Shown in pieces: positions 36,926 through 45,581 of a DNA stretch of 61,989 nt. How positions within the stretch are numbered: the first letter of the stretch is position 1; the number at the start of each line of letters is the position of its first letter. Source of the DNA: an uncultured Mediterraneibacter sp. (GTDB lineage: Bacteria > Bacillota > Clostridia > Lachnospirales > Lachnospiraceae); the NCBI RefSeq assembly GCF_934309415.1, contig NZ_CAKRDI010000018.1, positions 1 through 61,989 of the forward strand, written 5' to 3'. A program made the translations under genes and the position numbers. The notes beneath the pieces were generated by a model, which saw only the letters and a list, made by a program, of their open reading frames with translations, was not told where the DNA came from and ran no database searches.

Positions 36926-38095
36926 ATGGCCAAATATATTCTTATGAATAAAAATACACCAGTAGTAGAATTTGAATATGATTTGGATGTTCATGCAGTG
37001 ATGAAAATCCTGGATATTTACGATGTGCGATATGCTCCACCGGCTACAGTGGATCAAAAAGGGAATATAACAAAAAAAGCATTGAATGCCTGGTGGAAGG
37101 GAAGGGCTATTCCTGCATCACGTAATCAGATTCAGCAGGTGCTGGACAGTCTGGATCTTGACAGTACACTGGCATTGGCAGAGAAGAATTTCGGATTGTC
37201 TTTATCTGACCGTTACTGGATTGATGATGTGGCTGCTCCACAGCAATGGGAAAAAATTAATTTTTTTGATAATGAATTTACAGATGATCTTGGACTTTTA
37301 ACGTTGGGACAGCAGTCATCGGGCAATCCAAGTCTGATGTCACCAAATTCCACGCTTGGAGGAGATCTGAATAAAAAATGGAAAATTGTCAATGGAGAGA
37401 GAATCCTTTTGAAAACAGGATCAGCACTGTTCAGACAGGAAATTCAAAACGAGGTTGCTGCAACAGCACTTCATCGTCGGTTATTGGAAGAAAATGAATA
37501 TGTGTCGTATTTTTTACATCGAGAAGGAAGATCCAATTATTCTGCATGCAGAAATATGTTAAATGACGATGAAGAACTTATCACAGCGTATGATGTGATT
37601 TGCAACAGGAAGAAACCATCCTCTATGAATGATTATCAGTTCCTTATTTCATGTTATGAACAACTTGGAATTCCTGATGCAGAAGAAATGCTTACAAAGA
37701 TGTTTGTCTGTGATTATATACTGGCGAATGAAGACCGGCATTGGAGAAATTTCGGCGTAATTCGAAATGTAGAAACACTTGAATATACAACGGTAGCACC
37801 AGTTTTTGATAGTGGAACATGCTTATGGTGCAGGGCAGAAATGCTGGAAATGTCGTCGGATTTCTCTTATATAGCAAAGCCTTTTGGGGCAAATGGAATG
37901 AGTCCGGATCGACAGTTGGAACTGTTTCATAATTTTACATGGTTTGATGAAAAAAAATTAGAAGGTGTTGTTGATGAAATCATGGAGATTTTACAAACAA
38001 ATGATAATATTTCAGTTAAACGACTCAAAAATGTAAAATATGGATTGGAAAATAATCTGGAAAATGCATGTGAGTATGCAAGAAAATATAAATAA
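36926..38095 (+). CDS. HipA-like kinase-domain protein
   Basis: A 389-residue protein. The C-terminal two-thirds has a HipA-type protein kinase core: an ATP-lysine region (GERILLKTGS), the catalytic loop LANEDRHWRNFG (near residues 265-277) and the metal-binding VFDSGTCLW. The N-terminal 100 residues do not match the usual HipA N1 domain that I know. No HipB-like DNA-binding antitoxin is adjacent. It starts 21 bases after the AAA/nuclease gene with AAAGGAGAAGAG between, so the two are probably co-transcribed. HipA proteins phosphorylate protein targets such as tRNA synthetases; the target here is unknown. Confidence 0.78.
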   Translation: MAKYILMNKNTPVVEFEYDLDVHAVMKILDIYDVRYAPPATVDQKGNITKKALNAWWKGRAIPASRNQIQQVLDSLDLDSTLALAEKNFGLSLSDRYWIDDVAAPQQWEKINFFDNEFTDDLGLLTLGQQSSGNPSLMSPNSTLGGDLNKKWKIVNGERILLKTGSALFRQEIQNEVAATALHRRLLEENEYVSYFLHREGRSNYSACRNMLNDDEELITAYDVICNRKKPSSMNDYQFLISCYEQLGIPDAEEMLTKMFVCDYILANEDRHWRNFGVIRNVETLEYTTVAPVFDSGTCLWCRAEMLEMSSDFSYIAKPFGANGMSPDRQLELFHNFTWFDEKKLEGVVDEIMEILQTNDNISVKRLKNVKYGLENNLENACEYARKYK

Positions 38096-38315
38096 TATAT
38101 GCCTTACAGGCATTCTGGATGATACAAATCAGATATTCGACAAGAAGGAAGAATCTGTTTATAATTAGAATTGCAGAAAATAAAGAAGAAATATCATGTA
38201 AAGATGAAGGAGCTGAGTGGGAGATAGGATGTATCAAGATACGTGACTGCTCTAAAACTTTACAGGTATATGCGTTGGACAGTGAAAATTGCAAGACAAC
38301 AGAAGGAACAGAATC

Positions 38316-38836
38316 ATGGAATATACAAAGCTTGGAAATACGGAAATTGAAGTCTCGAAATTGTGTGTTGGATGCATGAGTTTTGGAAAAGCAGGAACGA
38401 TGCATGACTGGACACTGGATGAGAAGCAGACAGAAGAAATGGTAAAGCATGCACTGGATCTTGGAATGAATTTCTTTGATACAGCGAATGGATATTCAGC
38501 AGGAACCAGTGAAGAATATCTGGGAAAAGCAATTAAGAACAATGTCGCAAGAGACAAAGTTGTCATTGCTTCAAAAGTATATTTCAATGAAGGACGTCTT
38601 TCAAGACCGGCAATCATGCGGGAAATTGACGGAACATTAAAGAGACTGGGAACACATCTCCAATCGTAGGTGCTACGAAAATGGGATATCTGGATGATGC
38701 AGTCGGAGCATTTAATGTGAAACTGACAGAGGAAGATATTGCATATCTGGAAGAACTTTATGTGCCGCATCCGATTGTCGGAGCAATTGACAAGAACCCG
38801 GCACAGGGAGTCATTCTTCTGGATGAGAAAAAGTAA
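38316..38836 (+). pseudogene. aldo/keto reductase with internal deletion and frame change
   Basis: The start matches the AKR N-terminus (MEYTKLGNTEIEVSKLCVG) and continues through FFDTANGYSAG and the catalytic Lys region VVIASKV, then stops at 38667-38669 soon after LKRLGTH. In another frame the sequence continues straight into the AKR C-terminus (SPIVGATKMGYLDDAVGAF) up to 38836. A normal AKR has about 320 residues, so the central barrel half of roughly 140-150 residues is missing. The junction lies near 38650-38660. The product cannot be a functional reductase. Confidence 0.85.
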
Positions 38837-38867
38837 GAACGTACAGAAATAGAAGGAGGACACAGAA

Positions 38868-39227
38868 ATGAACGAAAGTACAAGAAAATTTGTAGAAGAG
38901 AAAACACAGGAAGTTTTAAATGCAGGATCCTGCTGCCCGGAGCTCAAGGAGATGGCACAGAAGTGGCTGGATGCTGAGAACACACCGGATGAGGGAAAAG
39001 TAACAGCAGACTATCTGCAGGAACTTTCAGAAGATGTGCTTTCAATTGATGCATTTATTGGATTTGCTTCTTCTGAACATGGTGAGCAGGTATTTGGTGC
39101 TGAGCAGGCGAAAGCAATGGTATCTCAGGCAAAAGCAGCAAAAGAAAATGGTGCAAAATACTGTATCTGCCCTGCATGCACAGCTGGCGGTGCGATTCTT
39201 GACCTGAAAGATGAGCTGTTAGGATAA
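38868..39227 (+). CDS. small cysteine-containing protein of unknown function
   Basis: A 119-residue acidic cytosolic protein. Six cysteines are visible overall: CC in AGSCCPELK near the N-terminus and a C-terminal YCICPACTAGGAIL cluster, which could bind a metal or form a redox centre. An AGAAGGAGGACAC site supports the start. It lies 31 bases after the broken aldo/keto reductase, so it was probably in that operon. Homologues in Lachnospiraceae carry vague annotations; I do not recognise a tested function. Confidence 0.72.
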   Translation: MNESTRKFVEEKTQEVLNAGSCCPELKEMAQKWLDAENTPDEGKVTADYLQELSEDVLSIDAFIGFASSEHGEQVFGAEQAKAMVSQAKAAKENGAKYCICPACTAGGAILDLKDELLG

Positions 39228-39257
39228 TATAAAAAACATAAAGTGAATAAAACAGGG

Positions 39258-39306
39258 AAAAACGCCTGAGAAATGTTGATAAGTTTTCATTTCTCAGGCG
39301 TTTTTG
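39258..39306. terminator. bidirectional terminator
   Basis: A 17-base stem (AAAACGCCTGAGAAATG / CATTTCTCAGGCGTTTT) lies between converging genes, with A and T runs on the two sides. Confidence 0.85.
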
Positions 39307-39318
39307 TGGATAAATCAA

Positions 39319-40551
39319 TTAAGAACCGGATGGAATTCTCACGATCAGTTTTGCTCCATCTTTTTCAACAAGCGTAAGAATCGGAACATGCTTTTTACGA
39401 AGTGCATGTACAATCGGATAAGATGCAAATACATCTCCGTGTACGAATACCGCTTCAGGTTTATGACGGAGAATCTGTTTGACAGAATCTTTAATCAGTG
39501 CTTTCCATTCAGATTTCTCTAAAGCAACTTCTCCGTAAATGCCCTGCATTTCCAGTTCAGGTAAAGCAGGAAAATCCATAGAAATAATAGATGCTTTCTG
39601 CAATTTCGGAAGCTGATGCAGCAGGGCATCGGTTTCATCATTTCCACCAAGGCTTACAAGAACGGGTTCGTCATGGAAATTTGTAAGGCTGTAAGTGCAT
39701 GCGGCTACGGCATCGTCCAATGTGCCTACAGTCATAAGAAATCCCCCTTTATGACAGAATCCGGCGCTTGCAATTCCGGTAGCAGTAACCAGTTCCTCTC
39801 CTTCAAGTCCAAGCCAGTGGGATGGAAAGCTGCATTTATAATTCATGGAGTATTCTTTCTTCTGAGGCTGGATGCAGTAACCGCCGCGATTCGAAGGAAA
39901 GATTACAAATGCAATGTCAGTTTCGGAAAGACGTTTCTGGCATGGAATAAACTCAGGAAGAATCAGAATCTGACGTTCTTTAGCACTTTTTTCTCCATTG
40001 GAAATGGCTTTTTCATGCTGTTCCAACACTTCTTCAATTCTTTTATCAGCCCGCTCATTTCCGCGAAAACGTTCAAATTTGTTCTCAAGAATCATTCCGG
40101 CAACACTGACTGCCTGGAAAAATGCCTCATCATTTCCGCCGGCTGCGTCCCAGGAAGGATTGAAATTCCCGATCAGTGTAGCAAGTTCATTTTTCTCTCC
40201 GGTGTTGTCATTATTATCAAGTGGCTGTACAAAAGATTCATCGAACTTTTCAGCAAGTTCAGCACCGAGAATCTCTCCGCCAAGTGCCTCCCATAAAAGT
40301 CCGAAGGCAGCATAAGGAATTCCGTTTTCACGAATCCGGCTGTCTTTCTGATGATGGTCATAAGCACCGCGCCCGATATCAAATACAATTCCGTCAAAGT
40401 TGTCCGGCACACGATTCCCGCGTGAAATGGTAATTTCCGGGTTTAAATACAGCAGTAATGCGGATGAAAATACATCGTCGGCATGAAACTTACCACTGTG
40501 AGTAAATGCAGTTGCGTTTTTCTTTTTTATTTCGTTCAATAAAGTACTCAT
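39319..40551 (-). CDS. MYG1 family protein (DHH-like metal hydrolase), extended
   Basis: A 410-residue protein. Residues 1-290 match the MYG1/UPF0160 family: THSGKFHADDVFSSALLL at the N-terminus with His and Asp metal ligands, VFDIGRGAYDHHQKD, and LDNNDNTG. Human MYG1 is reported as a 3'-5' exoribonuclease; bacterial members are untested as far as I know. After about residue 295 comes an extra segment (VLVSLGGNDETDALLHQLP, then EAVFVHGDVFASYPIV) that looks like a small alpha/beta domain. The gene is monocistronic and ends in a shared terminator. Confidence 0.82.
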   Translation of the reverse strand: MSTLLNEIKKKNATAFTHSGKFHADDVFSSALLLYLNPEITISRGNRVPDNFDGIVFDIGRGAYDHHQKDSRIRENGIPYAAFGLLWEALGGEILGAELAEKFDESFVQPLDNNDNTGEKNELATLIGNFNPSWDAAGGNDEAFFQAVSVAGMILENKFERFRGNERADKRIEEVLEQHEKAISNGEKSAKERQILILPEFIPCQKRLSETDIAFVIFPSNRGGYCIQPQKKEYSMNYKCSFPSHWLGLEGEELVTATGIASAGFCHKGGFLMTVGTLDDAVAACTYSLTNFHDEPVLVSLGGNDETDALLHQLPKLQKASIISMDFPALPELEMQGIYGEVALEKSEWKALIKDSVKQILRHKPEAVFVHGDVFASYPIVHALRKKHVPILTLVEKDGAKLIVRIPSGS

Positions 40552-40674
40552 TTAAGCTCTCCCGTTTTAATAAAATGATAATTGAAAAATATTAATCTGC
40601 TCCAATATTATCTATTAGCTAATATCTAGATAGCTATCTTCAGTCATTGGTAAAATAATGCTGATTTTAAAGTA

Positions 40675-41403
40675 TTATTTTTTACTCCGTCTGGTCGCTG
40701 TATCCTGGAAACAGAAATAATCCGGTCTGTGGCGCGACTGGGTGTACTCAAACATGACTCCATCAGCATTGAACGTCTGACCGGTTACAACCGCAAGACA
40801 GTTGTAGTCGTTCAATTTCAGATATTTCTCATCGATCGGAGTGGCGCGTTCCACTGTCATTTTTCGTTTACTTGTCACAATCGGCATGCCGAGTGTATTT
40901 TCAATATAATCGTAGATAGAATCTTTGGCGATTTCAACTGTGAGGCCTGGAACCAGTGATTTCAGGAACATGTTAATATCCAGAATCAGTGCGATTCCAT
41001 CCAGAGAACGGACACGCTGCAGATAATAAAGTTCACTTCCGACAGGAAAACCGGTTCGTTTGGAAAGTCGTTCATCTGCTGTGATTTCCGCAAATTGGAT
41101 TACTTCTGTGTGACGTTCTCTGTGATTCCGGATCGAGGATTCTTTAAATGATTCGATTCCACCGATTGTAAAAGCGGCCTGATCTACAGGCTGGTAAATG
41201 ATTCGCACTCCTTTTCCGTGAAGTGGCTGTACATATCCGTCTTCTGTGAGTTTTGCGATGGCCCGGCGGATTGTATTACGCGAACAGTCATAGATGCTTA
41301 CCATCGTGTTTTCGGATGGCAGCAGATCCTGATAATGGTATTCATCCGATTCGATTTTCTGTTTCAGATCTTTATATATTGATTCAAATTTTGCCTTTGG
41401 CAT
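40675..41403 (-). CDS. treR: trehalose operon repressor, GntR/HutC family
   Basis: A 242-residue regulator. Residues 5-70 form the GntR winged helix (LLPSENTMVSIYDCSRNTIRR, spaced across the motif) and residues 90-235 a UTRA ligand-binding domain. It is divergent from the trehalose PTS and hydrolase genes, and the spacer carries repeated CTTGTT/AACAAG-type operators. By family knowledge TreR binds trehalose-6-phosphate and then releases the operators. GAAGGGATACTCT precedes the start. Confidence 0.9.
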   Translation of the reverse strand: MPKAKFESIYKDLKQKIESDEYHYQDLLPSENTMVSIYDCSRNTIRRAIAKLTEDGYVQPLHGKGVRIIYQPVDQAAFTIGGIESFKESSIRNHRERHTEVIQFAEITADERLSKRTGFPVGSELYYLQRVRSLDGIALILDINMFLKSLVPGLTVEIAKDSIYDYIENTLGMPIVTSKRKMTVERATPIDEKYLKLNDYNCLAVVTGQTFNADGVMFEYTQSRHRPDYFCFQDTATRRSKK

Positions 41404-41433
41404 AGAGTATCCCTTCTTTTACATAATAAATAT

Positions 41434-41609
41434 ACTTGTTCAAACATCTGGTATAATTATAGAAGTAGAAGGTAGAAAATGCAATAAAAGAATGTATGAA
41501 ACTTTACAGTAAAATTTTAAAACATGTTCAAACAAGTTTTTAAATTACTATTGACTTGTTCAAATAAGTGTGATATAAAATAATTACAACAACTTGTTTG
41601 AACAAGATA
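41434..41609. promoter_or_regulatory. tre promoter with multiple TreR operators
   Basis: Four related sites are visible: ACTTGTTCAAACATCTGG (from 41434), AACATGTTCAAACAAGTT (from 41521), CTTGTTCAAATAAG (from 41555) and the best dyad CTTGTTTGAACAAG (41593-41606). A consensus-like promoter, TTGACT (41551-41556), 17 bases, TATAAA (41574-41579), is covered by the third site and followed by the fourth. This geometry predicts repression of treP-treC, with the site at 41434 serving treR itself. Confidence 0.8.
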
Positions 41610-41658
41610 AAACGAGTAAAAAGCAAACAATTAGGGAAATTATGGGAGGAAGTTAAAA

Positions 41659-43653
41659 ATGGGTAAGTATGCAGATGATGCAAAAGAACTTCTCCGACTG
41701 GTCGGAGGAAAGAGCAACATTGCGGCTGTATCACATTGTGTGACAAGAATGCGTTTTGTACTGAATGATCCAGCCAGGGCAGACATTACAAAGATTGAGG
41801 CAATGAAAGTTGTAAAAGGCAGTTTTACACAGTCCGGACAGTTCCAGGTTATTATCGGAAACACAGTTTCAGATTTTTACAATGACTTTGTAGCAGTCGC
41901 AGGCGTGGAAGGTGTATCAAAGGATGCAGTAAAACAGGCAGCTCAGAAGAATCAGAACATATTACAGAGAATGGTAGCAGTTCTGGCAGAGATCTTTGCA
42001 CCACTGATTCCGGCAATTATTACCGGAGGTCTGATCCTTGGATTCAGAAACTGTATCGACAGTATGTATCTGTTTGATAATGCGACAAAGACATTATGTG
42101 ATATCAGCCAGTTCTGGTTCGGCGTTGACAGTTTCTTATGGCTGATCGGTGAAGCAATCTTCCATATGTTACCGGTTGGAATCTGCTGGTCGGTAACGAA
42201 GAAAATGGGAACAACACAGATGCTTGGTATTGTACTCGGACTTACACTTGTATCCGGACAGCTTCTGAATGCGTATGCAGTAGGATCTACAGCAGCGGCA
42301 GATATTCCGAAATGGGATTTTGGTTTTGTTAAAGTAGATATGATCGGTTATCAGGCACAGGTAATTCCGGCAATCCTGGCAGCGTTTGCACTGGTTTATC
42401 TGGAGAGATTCTTCAGAAAGATTACACCGGCAGTGATTTCTATGATCGTGGTTCCATTCTGCAGTTTGATACTTGCAGTAATGTGTGCACATTTTATTCT
42501 CGGACCGATCGGCTGGAAAATCGGTTCAGCGATTTCAGCAGTAGTTTATGCAGGAATTACAGGAACATTTAAAGTTGTATTCGGTGCCATCTTCGGATTT
42601 GTTTATGCACCACTTGTTATTACAGGACTTCATCATATGACAAATGCGATCGACCTTCAGCTGATCGCAGATTACGGCGGAACAATGCTCTGGCCAATGA
42701 TCGCTCTTTCTAATATCGCACAGGGATCGGCAGTACTTGGAATGATCGCTCTGCAGAAGAAGAATGCAAATGCACAGGAAGTAAATATCCCTGCATGTAT
42801 CTCCTGTTATCTTGGAGTTACAGAGCCGGCCATCTTCGGTGTAAACCTGAAACTTACATTCCCATTCATCTGTGGAATGATCGGGTCTGCCTGTGCAGCT
42901 ATCATATGTGTGGCAACAAACACAACAGCAAATGCAGTCGGTGTAGGAGGAATTCCCGGAATCCTTTCTATTCAGCCACAGTACATGCTCAGTTTTGCAC
43001 TGTGTATGGTGATTGCAATTGCAGTTCCGTTTGCACTTACAATAATCGTAGGAAAGAAGAAATTAAGTGACAGTGAAAGATATGGAAGCGTAGCAGAAAC
43101 AGCATCTGATGTAACAGAAGCTCAGACAGTGAATGCAGAAGTAAATGCAGAGATTCAGAATAACAGCGAAGAACAGAAAGAAAATGAAGCAGTTTCAACA
43201 GAAGTACATGATTTGAAAGCATATCTGACAGGAAAAGTGATTCCTTTAAGTGAAGTAGAAGATCAGGTTTTCTCAGCAGGTATTATGGGTGACGGAATTG
43301 CAATCCGACCGGAGAATGACACACTGTGTGCACCTGCAAAGGGCACAGTAACCATGTTGACAGATACACGTCATGCAATTGGCCTGACACTGGAGAATGG
43401 AATGGAGATCCTGCTTCATGTCGGACTTGATACAGTTGAGATGAACGGAGATGGATTTACATATCTTGCAGATGAAAATCAGAAAGTTGAGGCCGGTACC
43501 CCGTTGATCCGATTCAACAGAGAGAAGATCAAGGCAGCAGGTCATCCAGATGTGACAGTATGTATCGTGACAGATCAGGCAGATGTGGAACAGGTGAACT
43601 TCCACACAGGCATGAACGCTGAAAGTGGAAAGACTGTAATTGCAGAATTTTAG
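41659..43653 (+). CDS. treP: PTS trehalose-specific EIIBCA
   Basis: A 664-residue fused permease. IIB comes first with phosphocysteine Cys27 in VSHCVTRMRF. The IIC membrane domain (about residues 110-460) carries GLHHMTNAIDLQLI. A Ser/Glu-rich linker follows, then a C-terminal IIA-Glc-type domain with the phospho-His in ILLHVGLDTVEMNGDG. E. coli TreB lacks the IIA part, so this version is self-sufficient. It imports trehalose as trehalose-6-phosphate. GGGAGGAAG precedes the start, and the hydrolase gene follows. Confidence 0.93.
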   Translation: MGKYADDAKELLRLVGGKSNIAAVSHCVTRMRFVLNDPARADITKIEAMKVVKGSFTQSGQFQVIIGNTVSDFYNDFVAVAGVEGVSKDAVKQAAQKNQNILQRMVAVLAEIFAPLIPAIITGGLILGFRNCIDSMYLFDNATKTLCDISQFWFGVDSFLWLIGEAIFHMLPVGICWSVTKKMGTTQMLGIVLGLTLVSGQLLNAYAVGSTAAADIPKWDFGFVKVDMIGYQAQVIPAILAAFALVYLERFFRKITPAVISMIVVPFCSLILAVMCAHFILGPIGWKIGSAISAVVYAGITGTFKVVFGAIFGFVYAPLVITGLHHMTNAIDLQLIADYGGTMLWPMIALSNIAQGSAVLGMIALQKKNANAQEVNIPACISCYLGVTEPAIFGVNLKLTFPFICGMIGSACAAIICVATNTTANAVGVGGIPGILSIQPQYMLSFALCMVIAIAVPFALTIIVGKKKLSDSERYGSVAETASDVTEAQTVNAEVNAEIQNNSEEQKENEAVSTEVHDLKAYLTGKVIPLSEVEDQVFSAGIMGDGIAIRPENDTLCAPAKGTVTMLTDTRHAIGLTLENGMEILLHVGLDTVEMNGDGFTYLADENQKVEAGTPLIRFNREKIKAAGHPDVTVCIVTDQADVEQVNFHTGMNAESGKTVIAEF

Positions 43654-43671
43654 AGAATGGAGAGACAGAGT

Positions 43672-45312
43672 ATGAATTTAAAGGACAAAGTTATTTATCA
43701 GATTTATCCAAAATCATTTCAGGATTCCGATGGGGACGGATGGGGAGATTTACGGGGAATTACACAGAGACTGGATTATCTGAAAGATCTGAATGTAGAT
43801 TACCTCTGGCTGACACCATTTTTTATTTCACCGCAGAATGATAATGGTTATGATGTAGCGAATTACCGTGAGATTGATCCTCGTTATGGAACAATGGCGG
43901 ATCTTGAAGAATTGATCCATGAGGCGGATAAAAGAGGAAGCGGCCTGATGCTGGACATGGTATTCAATCATACATCTACAGAGCATGAATGGTTTCAGCG
44001 TGCCTTAAAAGGGGAAAAGAAATATCAGGATTATTATATTTTCAAAGATGGAGATGGAAAGAATCTTCCGACGAACTGGGTATCCAAATTTGGCGGTCCA
44101 GTATGGGAATATGTAAAAGATCTTGGAAAATGGTATCTGCATCTGTATGATGTAACACAGGCAGATCTGAACTGGGAGAACCCGGAAGTTAGAGAAGAAT
44201 TAAAAGATGTAATCCGTTTCTGGAAGGAAAAAGGAATTAAAGGATTCCGTTTTGATGTAGTCAATGTAATCTCCAAACCGGAGAAATACGAAGATGATTT
44301 TGAGGGAGACGGAAGAAGATTCTATACAGATGGAAGAAAGGTGCATGAGTATCTGAAAGAGCTTGTAGGTGATACAGGAATTGAAGATATGATTACCGTT
44401 GGAGAAATGTCTTCGACTTCACTTGCAAACTGTATCCGCTATTCGAATCCGGAAGAGAAAGAGCTTTCCATGTGCTTTAATTTCCATCATCTGAAAGTGG
44501 ATTATAAAGATGGACAGAAATGGGAGCTGATGGATCCGGATCTGAAAGCATTGAAAGATCTGTTCCGTACCTGGCAGGAAGGAATGCAGGAAGCAAACGG
44601 CTGGAATGCATTATTCTGGTGTAACCACGATCAGCCGCGTATTGTCAGCCGTTTTGGAAATGAAGAGAAATACTGGAAAGAGTCAGCGAAGATGCTGGCG
44701 GCAGCGATTCATTTTATGCAGGGCTCTCCTTATATTTATCAGGGAGAAGAACTTGGTATGACAAATACACATTTCACTTCCATTGAGCAGTATCGTGATG
44801 TGGAAAGTCTGAATTATTATCAGATTCTGCTTGAGGAAGGTAAGAGTGAAGAAGAAGCACTTGAGATTCTTGCAGCCAGATCCAGAGATAATTCCAGAAC
44901 ACCGATGCAGTGGAATACAGAGAAACATGCAGGATTCACAACAGGTGATCCGTGGATCAGTGAAGAGGATAATTATGAGCAGATCAATGTAGAAGTAGAA
45001 AAAGACGATCCGGATTCAGTTCTTGCCTTTTATAAGAAATTAATCCAGTTTAGAAAATCCATGCCGGTGATTTCAGAAGGAAACATTCATTTCCTTACAG
45101 AAGAACCGGAGACAGTGCTTGGATATGAGAGAAGTTATGGAGAGAAAAAACTTCTTGTGCTGTGTAATCTGAAAGAAGAACCGGTGGAGATGAAACTTCC
45201 GGAAGGATGGAAAGAGCACAGCGTTCTCCTTGGAAATTACGAAGATACTCAGGTGAATGCAGAAAAAGTGGAATTACGTGCTTATGAAGCTGTAGTGCTG
45301 GAGACTGTTTAA
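43672..45312 (+). CDS. treC: trehalose-6-phosphate hydrolase (GH13)
   Basis: The start at 43672 is preferred to 43657 because a GGAGAG site is then correctly spaced. The 546-residue GH13 enzyme shows all conserved regions: DMVFNHTS, GFRFDVVN (nucleophile Asp), TVGEMSS (acid/base Glu) and WCNHDQPR (transition-state Asp). It hydrolyses trehalose-6-phosphate to glucose and glucose-6-phosphate. It begins 18 bases after treP, so the pair is an operon under TreR. The C-terminal domain ends before the terminator at 45329. Confidence 0.94.
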   Translation: MNLKDKVIYQIYPKSFQDSDGDGWGDLRGITQRLDYLKDLNVDYLWLTPFFISPQNDNGYDVANYREIDPRYGTMADLEELIHEADKRGSGLMLDMVFNHTSTEHEWFQRALKGEKKYQDYYIFKDGDGKNLPTNWVSKFGGPVWEYVKDLGKWYLHLYDVTQADLNWENPEVREELKDVIRFWKEKGIKGFRFDVVNVISKPEKYEDDFEGDGRRFYTDGRKVHEYLKELVGDTGIEDMITVGEMSSTSLANCIRYSNPEEKELSMCFNFHHLKVDYKDGQKWELMDPDLKALKDLFRTWQEGMQEANGWNALFWCNHDQPRIVSRFGNEEKYWKESAKMLAAAIHFMQGSPYIYQGEELGMTNTHFTSIEQYRDVESLNYYQILLEEGKSEEEALEILAARSRDNSRTPMQWNTEKHAGFTTGDPWISEEDNYEQINVEVEKDDPDSVLAFYKKLIQFRKSMPVISEGNIHFLTEEPETVLGYERSYGEKKLLVLCNLKEEPVEMKLPEGWKEHSVLLGNYEDTQVNAEKVELRAYEAVVLETV

Positions 45313-45328
45313 AGAAGTAAAAGTATGT

Positions 45329-45378
45329 GGAGCGTTGCAATGAGATGGGGAGACGTCTATGGAGCAACGCTCCTTTTT
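45329..45378 (+). terminator. terminator of the trehalose operon
   Basis: Stem GGAGCGTTGC / GCAACGCTCC with a loop of about 25 bases and TTTTT, just after treC. Confidence 0.85.
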
Positions 45379-45420
45379 ATGAAAAAGTTGCTATAAAATA
45401 TAAAAATTTTTAAATTTTAC

Positions 45421-45448
45421 TTGCATTTTTGAAAATCTGTGGTATTAT
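45421..45448 (+). promoter_or_regulatory. promoter of tRNA-Gly
   Basis: TTGCAT (45421-45426), a 16-base spacer and TATTAT (45443-45448) lie 18 bases before the tRNA. Confidence 0.6.
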
Positions 45449-45466
45449 ATTACTTGTGTTTGACAC

Positions 45467-45537
45467 GCGGGTGTAGTTCAATGGTAGAACACCAGCCTTC
45501 CAAGCTGGATACGTGGGTTCGATTCCCATCACCCGCT
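45467..45537 (+). tRNA. tRNA-Gly (anticodon UCC)
   Basis: A 71-base cloverleaf. Acceptor arms GCGGGTG / CACCCGC pair perfectly. The D-arm is GTTC..GAAC, the anticodon stem CCAGC / GCTGG encloses the loop CTTCCAA with anticodon TCC, and the T-arm is TGGGTTCGATTCCCA. CCA is not encoded, as is usual for many Firmicute tRNAs. It reads GGA and probably GGG codons. Confidence 0.97.
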
Positions 45538-45581
45538 TTTTTTGTACTCAAAATCAGAGTGGAAAGAGACTGGGGATAGTT

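Noticed and set aside
39616..40296. 226-residue open frame antisense to the MYG1-family gene
   Set aside because: The opposite strand encodes a clear conserved protein. This frame has no known motifs and no initiation signal.
45513..45581. N-terminal extension of the EamA transporter
   Set aside because: It would start inside tRNA-Gly and lacks a ribosome binding site; the start at 45582 has one.
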